Source of the DNA: Paenibacillus sophorae | Lineage (GTDB): Bacteria > Bacillota > Bacilli > Paenibacillales > Paenibacillaceae | Length of the DNA stretch: 64,000 bases | NCBI RefSeq assembly: GCF_018966525.1 | Contig: NZ_CP076607.1 | Coordinates: 1,860,001-1,924,000, forward strand | Direction of reading: 5' to 3' | Notes under the pieces: model-generated | Seen by the model: only the letters and a program-made list of their open reading frames with translations | The model's database searches: none | Told to the model about the DNA's origin: nothing | In this document: positions 1 to 9,129 of the stretch, in pieces | Position numbering within the stretch: position 1 is the stretch's first letter | Layout of the letters: each line of letters begins with the position of its first letter | Position numbers and translations under genes: made by a program

Positions 1-147
1 AGCTCCGGTATCGGCGACGCGCCCCGCGCGGTGCTAAACAAAGCAGGCGTACTGCCCCTGGTCCGCAAAGGCGGAATACAGGAAGCTATACTTGAAAGTG
101 TGAAGTTCGGTTCCTATTTTGAAAATATGAATATATCGAAGGGATAA
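1..147 (+). CDS. C-terminal end of a NifX/NifB-type FeMo-cofactor domain protein (partial)
   Basis: Only the last 48 codons are in the window; the gene enters from the left edge in frame 1 and stops at a TAA six bases before nifH. The visible segment contains SGIGDAPRAVLNKAGV followed by a GGIQEAI stretch. This resembles the dinitrogenase iron-molybdenum cofactor domain found in NifX and NafY and at the C-terminus of NifB, where an 'IG..PR..L..AGI' motif is followed by a helix rich in Glu. These proteins carry or build FeMo-cofactor precursors. The tight spacing to nifH implies co-transcription. I cannot decide between a stand-alone NifX-like protein and the tail of NifB because the diagnostic radical-SAM part would lie outside the window. 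Confidence 0.6.
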   Translation, partial: SSGIGDAPRAVLNKAGVLPLVRKGGIQEAILESVKFGSYFENMNISKG

Positions 148-1032
<885 letters not shown>

Positions 1033-1051
1033 TAATAAAGGAAATTATTCT

Positions 1052-1699
1052 ATGAGAGAGGTTGATGCCATAATGAGTCAACAAACGTTTAATCCGACTG
1101 AGAAGTTTTCCGAGGAAGTACAGGCCAATCGCAATGCCGATCATTCAATTAATCCCTTGTTTGTAAACCGCTGGTCGCCCCGCTCGTTCTCTGACCGCAG
1201 CGTTAGCGAGGAGGATCTGCTGACTGTGCTGGAGGCCGCGCGCTGGGCTCCATCCGCCAGAAACGGACAGCCCTGGCGTTTTATCCTGGCCAAGACAGAG
1301 GAGCAACTGCAAACCTTCCGGGAATTGATCTTCCCAAGCAACCGGGTATGGGCGGATCAGGCCCCCGCCATTATTGGTCTTGCTTCCTACAAGCTGTGGG
1401 AAGATGGCCAGCCTAACCCCTTCCATGCGCTTGACACCGGCGCCGCCTGGCAGGCGATAGCGCTTCAAGCCTCGCTATTAGGCTTGTCCACCCGCGCCAT
1501 TGCCAGTTTCGATCAGGAGAAGGCCCGCACAGCCCTGAATGTTCCGGACGATTATGTTGTGCATCTGCTGATACCGATTGGATACCAGGGGGAGGCCGAT
1601 GCCCTGGACGAAAATTTCCGCAGCCTTGAGAAGCCGAACGGCCGGCGGCCTTTAAGCGAAAGCATCATTGAAGGAAAATGGGATTTGCCGCAAGCCTAG
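1052..1699 (+). CDS. Nitroreductase family protein (FMN-dependent oxidoreductase)
   Basis: The product (215 residues from this start) matches the nitroreductase fold: RWSPRSF at 40-46 and APSARNGQPW at 66-75 are the typical FMN-phosphate contact motifs, and GxxxQAIALQA lies mid-protein. Members use FMN and NAD(P)H to reduce nitro compounds, quinones or flavins; the substrate cannot be read from sequence. I chose ATG 1052 because AAAGGA lies about nine bases upstream; a longer reading frame extends back into nifH without such a site, and an internal ATG at 1073 is possible. It starts 19 bases after nifH and ends before a strong terminator, so it is probably co-transcribed with nifH. A link to redox supply for nitrogenase is only suggested by that position. 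Confidence 0.85.
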   Translation: MREVDAIMSQQTFNPTEKFSEEVQANRNADHSINPLFVNRWSPRSFSDRSVSEEDLLTVLEAARWAPSARNGQPWRFILAKTEEQLQTFRELIFPSNRVWADQAPAIIGLASYKLWEDGQPNPFHALDTGAAWQAIALQASLLGLSTRAIASFDQEKARTALNVPDDYVVHLLIPIGYQGEADALDENFRSLEKPNGRRPLSESIIEGKWDLPQA

Positions 1700-1742
1700 T
1701 AAGCTCCTGTGGGCGGCTAATGCCCATAAAATATGTATCTAT

Positions 1743-1787
1743 GAAGCCTCTCATGAGTTCGAAGAACTTATGGGAGGCTTCTTTTTT
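1743..1787 (+). terminator. Rho-independent terminator of the nifH-nitroreductase operon
   Basis: A long stem (GAAGCCTC ... GAGGCTTC arms with GAGTTC/GAACTT inside) is closed by a GAA loop and followed by six T residues. Confidence 0.88.
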
Positions 1788-1866
1788 GTGGAGTAAATCA
1801 ATGAATTAATCTTTAAAAAACAAATATCGACAATTTAAATAATATTCTGAGCCCAAAATAAATTAG

Positions 1867-2712
1867 GTGGTAAGTTCGACAAAGAAGGAGGAGAAAGATA
1901 TATCAGAGCAGATCCCTACTCAATATCCGGCCCGTTACCGTATGGCTTCGTTTAATATCCGCTTTGATAATGCCGGGGATGGAGTGAACGGCTGGGAATA
2001 CCGCAAGACGAATCTTCTGGAGATGCTCAATTATTATTCTTGGGACATCATCGGCCTGCAGGAGGTCTGTGGAAATCAGCTAACCGAATTGACCCGTCTC
2101 TCCGGATACCATTATGAGGGGGAGGGGCGTGACGGAGGAGGGGACGGCGAACATTGTCCGATTTTTTTTCGAAAGGATATTTTTGAGAAGGAAGATGGAG
2201 GAACGTTCTGGCTTTCTTTGTTTCCTGGCAAGCCCTCTAAATCATGGGGAGCAGATTGCCCCCGCATATGCACCTGGGCGAAATTACGCGACCTTAGAAC
2301 CGGGCAGATCATCGTATTTATCAATACCCATCTGGACCATATCAGTGAAGAAGCCAGATTCCAAGGGGCGAAACTGATTGTCGACTGGATTCGCTCGTAT
2401 GCTTCAGATGTTCCGGTAATCGTAACAGGCGACTTTAATGCTGGCCGGGAAGAACGCTGTTACCAAAAATTATGCGAAAATCTGCGGGACGCGAGGTTGA
2501 TCTCAAGAACGGCTCCCTATGGCCCGGCAGGCACTTTTTCAAATTTTGATTACAGCATGCCTTGGAATGAACTGAAGCAGATCGACTATATCCTGACTAG
2601 TCGGCATGCCGATGTCTTGTCTCTGCGGACGGTTGTTGACAGCTTTGACAGAAAGTACCCTTCCGATCATTTTCCCGTAACTGTTACGGTGGAAATCCTG
2701 GCTGCAAAGTAA
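1867..2712 (+). CDS. Endonuclease/exonuclease/phosphatase (EEP) family hydrolase
   Basis: The protein has the full set of EEP (DNase I-like) metal and catalytic motifs: LQEVCG at 64-69, NTHLDH near 153-158, TGDFNAG near 187-193 and SDHFPV near the C-terminus. The family cleaves phosphodiester or phosphomonoester bonds of sugars, lipids or nucleic acids. No signal peptide is visible, so it should be cytoplasmic. It is the first gene of an operon with a binding protein, ATPase and double permease (5 bases to the next possible start), which suggests that it processes the imported phosphorylated compound; that is inference. The start is unclear. GTG 1867 has no good upstream Shine-Dalgarno, a strong AAGGAGGAG lies inside the frame at about 1884-1892 without a standard start after it, and the domain proper begins near ATG 1942. 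Confidence 0.82.
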   Translation: MVSSTKKEEKDISEQIPTQYPARYRMASFNIRFDNAGDGVNGWEYRKTNLLEMLNYYSWDIIGLQEVCGNQLTELTRLSGYHYEGEGRDGGGDGEHCPIFFRKDIFEKEDGGTFWLSLFPGKPSKSWGADCPRICTWAKLRDLRTGQIIVFINTHLDHISEEARFQGAKLIVDWIRSYASDVPVIVTGDFNAGREERCYQKLCENLRDARLISRTAPYGPAGTFSNFDYSMPWNELKQIDYILTSRHADVLSLRTVVDSFDRKYPSDHFPVTVTVEILAAK

Positions 2713-2744
2713 AATCAATGAAAGAAAAGGGGAATATAAGGATT

Positions 2745-3869
2745 ATGAAAAAATCGGTTAACCTGTTGTTGATCTTTATGTTTTGTTTGTTGCTGGCGGC
2801 CTGCGGGAACGGAAATTCTCCCGCCAGTGAAGCGGCGAATGGAGAAGCCGCTTCTCCGGCTCCGGCAGAGACCGGCGGGCAAAGCGGGGCGCAGAGCAGC
2901 CCGGAAGCCGCCAATGAGAAATTGATCGTCTACACCAATTCCAATTCGGACGGCAGAGGCGAATGGCTGATTGAGAAGGCAAAAGCGGCCGGATTCGAAA
3001 TTGAGATTGTGGGCGCGGGCGGCGCCGATCTGACCAATCGCCTGATCGCTGAGAAGAACAATCCTATCGCCGACGTAGTATTTGGATTGAATTCCATGCT
3101 GTACGAAATTCTGACGAAGAACGATGTGCTGGAGCCCTTCACTCCGGAGTGGGCGGGAGAGATCGAAGAGGGGCTGAATGATCCCGACGGCTACTACCAC
3201 AGTTTGGTGAAGCAGGCAATTCTGCTGGCCTATAATCCCGAGAAATTCACTTCGGAGACGGCGCCTAAGGATTGGACTGATCTGTGGAACAAAGCTGAAT
3301 ACCACGGTTTGTACGAAGCGCCTACCTTGCTTGGCCAGGTTACTCCGCGGATCGTTGTATCGGGGATTCTGACGCGATACCAGGACCCAAGCGGTGAATA
3401 CGGTATTTCGGATGAAGGCTGGGCTGAGATCAAGAAGTTCTATGACAATGGTGTTCCCGCTGTGGAAGGCGAAGACTTCTACTCCAAGCTGGCCAGCGGC
3501 CAAACGCCCATTGGAGCCTTGGTATCAGGGGTATTGGCATCCAAAGAGAAGCAATATGGCGTTAAGTCGGGCATTGCTTCACCGGAGATCGGTGTTCCGG
3601 TCATTGTTGAGCAGACGGCAATTGTAAAAGGGACGAAGAAGCGGGCGACCGCCGAACGCTTCATCAACTGGTTGGGAAGCGCCGAAACGCAGGGTGAATT
3701 CGCCAAAGAGTTTAACTCGATGCCGGCCAACACTAAAGCTGCAGAGCAGGCTAGTGAAGATATGAAAAAACTGTATGCCTCCATAAAGACGCAAACGCTG
3801 GATTGGGCGTTTATAGCCGAGAATATTGACAACTGGGCCGAGAAAATCGAGCTGCAAGTGTTAAAATAA
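2745..3869 (+). CDS. ABC transporter substrate-binding lipoprotein (Fbp/Phn-like)
   Basis: This is an extracellular solute-binding lipoprotein of about 374 residues. A basic-hydrophobic signal is followed by the lipobox LLAAC, so C20 becomes lipidated, and then a low-complexity Ser/Ala/Glu linker of about 45 residues. The mature part (KLIVYTNSNSDGRGEWLIEK, LNSMLYEIL, LLAYNPEKF, MPANTKA) resembles the family that binds ferric iron, thiamine, putrescine or 2-aminoethylphosphonate. ATG 2745 is preferred over ATG 2718 because it starts the signal peptide directly. Its partners are the ATPase and the two-domain permease downstream. The ligand is not determined; the neighbouring EEP phosphatase favours an organophosphorus compound over iron, but there is no direct evidence. 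Confidence 0.88.
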   Translation: MKKSVNLLLIFMFCLLLAACGNGNSPASEAANGEAASPAPAETGGQSGAQSSPEAANEKLIVYTNSNSDGRGEWLIEKAKAAGFEIEIVGAGGADLTNRLIAEKNNPIADVVFGLNSMLYEILTKNDVLEPFTPEWAGEIEEGLNDPDGYYHSLVKQAILLAYNPEKFTSETAPKDWTDLWNKAEYHGLYEAPTLLGQVTPRIVVSGILTRYQDPSGEYGISDEGWAEIKKFYDNGVPAVEGEDFYSKLASGQTPIGALVSGVLASKEKQYGVKSGIASPEIGVPVIVEQTAIVKGTKKRATAERFINWLGSAETQGEFAKEFNSMPANTKAAEQASEDMKKLYASIKTQTLDWAFIAENIDNWAEKIELQVLK

Positions 3870-3888
3870 CGGCAAAAACAAAGTTTCG

Positions 3889-3925
3889 GCAAACTGCGCA
3901 TTTGAGCATTCGATGCGCAGTTTGC
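3889..3925 (+). other. Perfect 13-bp hairpin between binding protein and ATPase genes
   Basis: GCAAACTGCGCAT (3889-3901) pairs without mismatch with 3913-3925 around an 11-base loop. No T-run follows, so it is probably not a full terminator. Hairpins at this place in ABC operons commonly protect the 3' end of the binding-protein mRNA or attenuate downstream transcription so that the binding protein is made in excess. Confidence 0.65.
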
Positions 3926-3962
3926 GTTTACGTAAGACCAATACAAAAGTGCAGGAGCCTAT

Positions 3963-4970
3963 ATGATCACATTTAAAGACATTCATATTCAACTCGGTAA
4001 CGTTTCGGTAATTCCAAAGCTGAATCTGCATATTAGAGAAGGCGAATTTTTTACGTTTCTAGGACCGTCCGGCTGCGGAAAGACAACGATTCTACGCAGT
4101 CTGGTCGGATTTATCAAGCCTACAAGCGGGCAAATTTTGCTGGGAAGTCAGGACATTACGAATGTTCCGATTGAAAAGAGAGGAATCAGCATGGTATTTC
4201 AGAGCTATGCGCTGTTTCCGACTTTGAACGTATACGAGAATATCGCCTTCGGGCTGCGTGTCAAGAAAATCCCCTCCTCCCGTCTGGATATAGAAGTCCG
4301 CGATATTGCGCAAAAAGTCGATTTAAGCGAGGAGCAGCTCTTCAAGAAAGTGTCCGAATTGTCCGGCGGACAACAGCAGCGGGTAGCCATTGCCAGAGCG
4401 CTTGTGCTTAAACCCAGCATTCTGGTATTGGACGAGCCTTTGTCCAATCTGGACGCCAAGCTTCGGGTGCAACTGCGCAACGAACTGAAGAGTCTGCAGA
4501 AGAAATTTGGCATCACCACGATTTATGTTACTCATGACCAGGAGGAAGCGCTGACTCTTTCGGACCGGATCGCAGTGTTTCATCAGGGCGCTGCCGAGCA
4601 GGTAGGGACGCCGCAGGAGATTTATAACCATTCGGCGACCGAGTTCGTCTGCAACTTTATTGGGAGCAGCAATCTTTTGGACCCCGTTATTACCGAAGGG
4701 CCGTTAAAGCCTTGGGTAGATCCGAACAAGAAAGTTTATATCCGTAATGAAAAAGTCAGCCTGCAGCCTTTTCCGGATAGTGAAACTGCAGTTGCGCTTA
4801 AAGGAAGAATTGTGGAGCAGGAATTCTACGGAGTATACACCAAATATACGATTGAGACCGCCGGTTACGGAACGCTCAAATGTGTGGAAACCGCAAACAG
4901 CCTTAACTTCCGCGTGGTAGGAGACGAAGTTGAGGTTAATATCAATGTCAAAGATATTTTGCAGTATTAG
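3963..4970 (+). CDS. ABC transporter ATP-binding protein (Fbp/Pot/Phn-type)
   Basis: This is the nucleotide-binding subunit of the importer. Walker A GPSGCGKT is at 34-41, the Q-loop near SMVFQSYALFP, signature LSGGQ at 133-137, Walker B ILVLDEP at 153-159 and the H-loop in VTHDQEEAL. The last hundred residues form a TOBE-like regulatory region (IRNEKVSLQPF, VEQEFYGVYTKYTIE). Length (335) is typical. It is the third gene of the operon, with the double permease 18 bases downstream. Dedicated ATPases of this subtype serve iron, polyamine, thiamine or phosphonate uptake, unlike the sugar transporters elsewhere in the window, which have none. Confidence 0.93.
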   Translation: MITFKDIHIQLGNVSVIPKLNLHIREGEFFTFLGPSGCGKTTILRSLVGFIKPTSGQILLGSQDITNVPIEKRGISMVFQSYALFPTLNVYENIAFGLRVKKIPSSRLDIEVRDIAQKVDLSEEQLFKKVSELSGGQQQRVAIARALVLKPSILVLDEPLSNLDAKLRVQLRNELKSLQKKFGITTIYVTHDQEEALTLSDRIAVFHQGAAEQVGTPQEIYNHSATEFVCNFIGSSNLLDPVITEGPLKPWVDPNKKVYIRNEKVSLQPFPDSETAVALKGRIVEQEFYGVYTKYTIETAGYGTLKCVETANSLNFRVVGDEVEVNINVKDILQY

Positions 4971-4988
4971 ACGAAAGGAGGACTATCA

Positions 4989-6698
4989 ATGAATATGCCT
5001 AAACTCAGATCCGCCTTATCGTCTGTCAATCTTACGGCCTGTCTCATGTTTGCTTTTCTTGGCTGGTTTATCGTCACTTTTCTGATTTATCCCAATCTTA
5101 ACGTGTATTACGAGATTTTCTTTGGAGGCGGCAAGTTCTCGCTGGATGCGGTGCATAAATTAATATCGTCCGAACGGGCGATGAACAGCTTGTATAACAG
5201 CTTCATCCTTGCCGGATCACTAATCGTTACGGTCAATGCAGCCGGCATTTTTTTGGTTCTGGTTACGGAGTATTTTGACATTAAGGGTGCTAAAGTTCTA
5301 AAGCTCGGCTATTTCACTACGCTGGTTTACAGCGGTGTCGTACTTGTGTCCGGGTATAAATTTGTATACGGGGAATCCGGCTTCATAACCAAGCTTCTGT
5401 CCTTTCTGTTCCCCGGTTTTGATGTCAATTGGTTTCACGGGTATGGGGCGGTACTGTTTGTCATGACATTTGCCTGCACATCCAATCATGTCATCTTCTT
5501 GACCAATGCGCTCCGAAAGCTGGATTTTCAAACCGTTGAAGCGGCGAAAAATATGGGAGCCTCCACCTTTTATATACTTAGGCGTGTAGTGTTGCCGGTG
5601 CTGAAGCCGACGATTTTTGCGCTGACCATTTTGCTTTTTCTTACCGGACTCGGGGCGACATCGGCGCCGCTGATTTTGGGAGGGACGGAATTCCAGACCA
5701 TTACGCCCATGATTCTTACCTTTGCGAGAAGCGTAACCTCCAAGGATTTGGCGGCTCTTCTGGCTCTTATTCTTGGAGTGGCCACGCTGCTGCTTCTGAC
5801 TCTGATGATCCGGTTTGAGAAAAACGGGAACTTCATGTCGGTATCCAAAGTAAAGTCCACGCTGGTGAAACAAAAAATAAACAACAGACTTGGCAGCATA
5901 CTGGTTCACATCGCCGCGTATATCCTGTTTGTCGTCTATACCATCCCTGTTTTGCTCATTATTTTGTTTTCATTTACAGATGCTCGGAGTATTACTACTG
6001 CCACGCTGTCTCCCGGCGTATTTACGCTGGACAATTACATCACCGTATTTTCAAATATGGCCGCGTTCAAGCCGTATCTGGTCAGCATCTGCTATGCGGC
6101 GGCGGCTTCGTTGGCCGTAGTCGTGCTGTCATTGATGGCATCGCGAATCTTGCATAAGTATGGGAATATATGGAGCCGTGTGCTGGAGTATTCATTGCTG
6201 ATTCCCTGGATGCTGCCCTCTACGCTGATTGCCATCGGCCTGATTGTCACCTTTGACACACCCAAGCCGATTTTGGGCAATGCTGTGCTGCTGGGTACGC
6301 TCTGGCTGCTGCTTATCGCCTATGTAATCGTTCATATTCCATTTACGCTCAGGATGGTGAAGGCATCTTTTTTCAGTATTGACAGCAATCTGGAAGACGC
6401 CGCCAAGAATTTGGGAGCCCGTTCCTTCTATTCGTTCAGAAGGGTGCTGCTGCCGATTATTCTTCCCTCTACCTTGGCTGTCCTGGCTCTCAATTTCAAT
6501 GGCATTCTTGCAGATTACGATCTTACAGTATTTCTGTATCATCCGTTATACCAGCCCCTGGGTGTTGTAATCAAAAATAGCACCGATGCGCAGGCGCTGG
6601 CCGACACTCAGGCGTTAACTCTGGTGTATTCCGTAATCCTGATGGTGATGTCCGCGATTACGCTGTATGGTGTATACGGAAGAAAGAGCCGCGGATGA
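4989..6698 (+). CDS. ABC transporter permease with two fused membrane domains
   Basis: The 569-residue protein holds two BPD-type membrane halves of about six helices each. Each has an EAA-like coupling loop for the ATPase: EAAKNMGASTFYILRRVVLP in the first half, EDAAKNLGARSFYSFRRVLLP in the second. A polar linker (FEKNGNFMSVSKVKSTLVKQ) joins them near residue 280. This fused layout is known from FbpB- and PhnV-type importers. The start has an excellent AAAGGAGG eight bases upstream. It closes the operon; a bidirectional terminator follows. Confidence 0.92.
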   Translation: MNMPKLRSALSSVNLTACLMFAFLGWFIVTFLIYPNLNVYYEIFFGGGKFSLDAVHKLISSERAMNSLYNSFILAGSLIVTVNAAGIFLVLVTEYFDIKGAKVLKLGYFTTLVYSGVVLVSGYKFVYGESGFITKLLSFLFPGFDVNWFHGYGAVLFVMTFACTSNHVIFLTNALRKLDFQTVEAAKNMGASTFYILRRVVLPVLKPTIFALTILLFLTGLGATSAPLILGGTEFQTITPMILTFARSVTSKDLAALLALILGVATLLLLTLMIRFEKNGNFMSVSKVKSTLVKQKINNRLGSILVHIAAYILFVVYTIPVLLIILFSFTDARSITTATLSPGVFTLDNYITVFSNMAAFKPYLVSICYAAAASLAVVVLSLMASRILHKYGNIWSRVLEYSLLIPWMLPSTLIAIGLIVTFDTPKPILGNAVLLGTLWLLLIAYVIVHIPFTLRMVKASFFSIDSNLEDAAKNLGARSFYSFRRVLLPIILPSTLAVLALNFNGILADYDLTVFLYHPLYQPLGVVIKNSTDAQALADTQALTLVYSVILMVMSAITLYGVYGRKSRG

Positions 6699-6785
6699 AG
6701 AGTTCGCATATTTCTGCGAAACACGAAAAATGCGTACAGCCCCAAGCCGGCCTAAGCAAAACAGGATAAGCCGGCATATTATAAA

Positions 6786-6854
6786 GCGAGCCTCCTTAGC
6801 CGGCTGTTCAGATCTTTATCCTGAACGGCTGCTGCAAGGAGGCTCGCCATTTTT
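6786..6854. terminator. Bidirectional terminator between convergent operons
   Basis: GCGAGCCTCCTT (from 6786) pairs with AAGGAGGCTCGC (to 6847), with further internal pairing (TGTTCAG/CTGAAC), followed by a T-run. It sits between the permease gene ending at 6698 and the reverse-strand gene ending at 6878. Confidence 0.85.
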
Positions 6855-6877
6855 AATGATGAGGCCTACAGGTCTTA

Positions 6878-8182
6878 TTATTGTTTTACGATGTCTTGAA
6901 CGGCTTTATCCAGCTTATCAAGCAGCTGATCGCGATTGATCTGGCCGCCCATATATTCCTGCATTGCTGCACCGAAGCCTTGAGTTACGCCATCCGGGAA
7001 TCTATCCCAGTTCCAGCTCAGAGCTGTCTTAGATTGATCTTGTACGGCTACGGCGACTTGGCCGATATCTTCAGCGGTGGTCGGAATGTCGGACAGGGCC
7101 GGAATGAATTTGAAATCTTTGGTCAAATATTTCTTGCCGGTTTCCGAGGTGACCATCCAGTTAAGAAACGCTTTGGCTTCTTCCGGGTGGGCCGATTTGC
7201 TGTTCACTATCCAGTTGTTCGGCACGCCGACGTAGATGTGACCTTCCTTGTCGTTAATCGGAAGCGGCAGCAGACCAAGCTTCAGTGCAGGATCAATCTT
7301 GTCGATATCGCCTTGCGTCCAGTTGCCTTGGAGCATCATGGCCGCTTTGCCTGAAGCGAAATCGGCGACTTGGGTTGCATAGTCGGTAGTCACTTTATTG
7401 TCTTGGGCGTTGTTAAAGATAACATCCACAAGATCCAGCCATTGCTTGAATACTTCATTGCCCTTGATCGTTTGTTTGCCCGCTTTCAAATCCTCGATGT
7501 ACGCGGCCGGATCGGGCTGGTTGGCCATCGCCACATTCACAAGGTGAATACCCAGCGACCACCATTCATTGGTAGCTTCAAAAGGGGTGATTCCGGCGGC
7601 TTTCAGCTTGTCAACGGCTTCTTTAAGCTGCGGCAGCGTCTTCGGTTCTTCGGTGATGCCTGCTTTAGTGAACAGGTCCTTGTTGTAGATCAGACCATAG
7701 CCTTCCACGTTCATTGGCAGGCCGTACAGTTTGCCGTCCACGGTTGTAGGAATCTTGGAGGTTTCAATCAAGCTGCTTACCCAAGGCTGGTCCGACAGGT
7801 CGGTTGCCCGGTCCATGTAAGGGACGAGTGCAGCGAAACCGCCGTTGTTGAAGATTTCAGGCTCGGAACCGGAAGCGATTTCAGCTTTCAGCAGCGCGCC
7901 GTAGTCTTCGCCGCCGCCATGGGTTTCCACTTCAACCTTGACTCCGGTCTCTTTCTGATATTCTTCGGCAAGCGCATTGATTTGCTCGGCGATCTCTACT
8001 TTGAACTGGAACACTTTGATTGTTACATCTTTTTTGGGCGCTTCCGATGCCGCAGGAGCCGCGGTCCCTGATGTGCCGCTGTTCGTGCCCTCGGCGGCGG
8101 AATTATTGTTGCCCCCGTTGCCGCAACCCCCAATAATAAGGACGCAAACGATTGCGATTAGAAATGCGAACCGTTTCTTCAT
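6878..8182 (-). CDS. Sugar ABC transporter substrate-binding lipoprotein (CUT1 type)
   Basis: This is an extracellular sugar-binding lipoprotein of 434 residues. The signal MKKRFAFLIAIVCVLIIGGC ends in a lipobox with C20, then an Asn/Gly/Ser linker. The mature protein has the MalE-like fold signatures LPMNVEGYGLIYNKDLF, FASGKAAMMLQGNWT and VPNNWIVNSKSAHPEEAKAF. The ATG at 8182 is used because GGGGAGG lies eight bases upstream; the frame stays open further upstream without such a site. It is the last gene of a permease-permease-binding protein set. The divergent YesM/YesN-like pair upstream of the permeases is the likely regulator. There is no ATPase gene, so a shared MsmX-type ATPase is expected. 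The sugar is unknown. Confidence 0.92.
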   Translation of the reverse strand: MKKRFAFLIAIVCVLIIGGCGNGGNNNSAAEGTNSGTSGTAAPAASEAPKKDVTIKVFQFKVEIAEQINALAEEYQKETGVKVEVETHGGGEDYGALLKAEIASGSEPEIFNNGGFAALVPYMDRATDLSDQPWVSSLIETSKIPTTVDGKLYGLPMNVEGYGLIYNKDLFTKAGITEEPKTLPQLKEAVDKLKAAGITPFEATNEWWSLGIHLVNVAMANQPDPAAYIEDLKAGKQTIKGNEVFKQWLDLVDVIFNNAQDNKVTTDYATQVADFASGKAAMMLQGNWTQGDIDKIDPALKLGLLPLPINDKEGHIYVGVPNNWIVNSKSAHPEEAKAFLNWMVTSETGKKYLTKDFKFIPALSDIPTTAEDIGQVAVAVQDQSKTALSWNWDRFPDGVTQGFGAAMQEYMGGQINRDQLLDKLDKAVQDIVKQ

Positions 8183-8292
8183 TTTACTGCCTCCCCGTGT
8201 TTTGTAAGTGTTTACATTATGATCGTAATGCAATGTGACGCGGGCCAACACTTAATATTTTGTCTGAAAAGGTGGATATTGTTGTTGGCATG

Positions 8293-9129
8293 TCAGCCTT
8301 TAACGGAACCGGCGGTTACCCCCTCTACGATATACCTTTGCAGACTGAGGAAGAACAGCAGGATCGGGGTGATAGCCATAACCAGACCTGCCAGGGCGAG
8401 ATCCCATTTCTTAGTATATTGACCGAAAAATTTGGTGACGGCAAGAGGCAGTGTGGTTAAATCCTTGTTGCCTCCGATAATCAGAACGGGCAGAAGGTAG
8501 TCGTTCCAAATCCACAGCGTGTTCAGGATAACAACGGTGACGATGATCGGCATCAGCAGCGGAAAGACGATCCGGAAAAAGACGCCGTACGGATTGGAGC
8601 CGTCCACCCGGGCTGCTTCTTCCAGCTCAAGGGGTACGGTTTTGATGAAGCCATGGAAGAGGAAGACCGACAGCGGCATGCCGAAACCGAGATAACAGGC
8701 GACGATCCCATACAATTCTCCGCGCAGCTCAAGCAGACTGGTAACCCTTACAAGCTGGAGCATCAGCGATTGAAAAGGAATGATCATAGCCGAGACCAGC
8801 AGCAGAAAGACAAAAGAATTGAACTTCGAAGGTCTTCTTACGATTTGGTAGGCGGCCATCGAGCTGAACAGGACAATGAATACTACGCTGAGCACCGTAA
8901 TTTGCAGGGAGTTCATAAACGCTTGCGGGAAATCGATCGCTTTCCACACACTACTGTAGTTGCTCCAGTGAAAAAGCTGGGGGAACGAGGCGGCGTCCAG
9001 CAAAATTTCCTTCAGGGTCTTCACCGAGTTCGTCAGCACCAGATAGAAGGGCGCTAGAAACAGGACCGCGAGCAGGACAGCGAAAATTTCGAGAATGAAG
9101 GTTTTGGACTTGTATGTGCTAACGTTCAT
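8293..9129 (-). CDS. Sugar ABC transporter permease (MalG-type)
   Basis: This 278-residue inner membrane subunit has six predicted helices and the EAA loop EEAARVDGSNPYGVFFRIVFP near residue 180, which contacts the ATPase. The C-terminal IVEGVTAGSVKG is typical of MalG-like subunits. Its ATG overlaps the stop of the upstream permease by one base (TAATG), which indicates translational coupling. A 110-base gap separates it from the binding-protein gene. It forms a heterodimer with the MalF-type permease next to it. Confidence 0.93.
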   Translation of the reverse strand: MNVSTYKSKTFILEIFAVLLAVLFLAPFYLVLTNSVKTLKEILLDAASFPQLFHWSNYSSVWKAIDFPQAFMNSLQITVLSVVFIVLFSSMAAYQIVRRPSKFNSFVFLLLVSAMIIPFQSLMLQLVRVTSLLELRGELYGIVACYLGFGMPLSVFLFHGFIKTVPLELEEAARVDGSNPYGVFFRIVFPLLMPIIVTVVILNTLWIWNDYLLPVLIIGGNKDLTTLPLAVTKFFGQYTKKWDLALAGLVMAITPILLFFLSLQRYIVEGVTAGSVKG

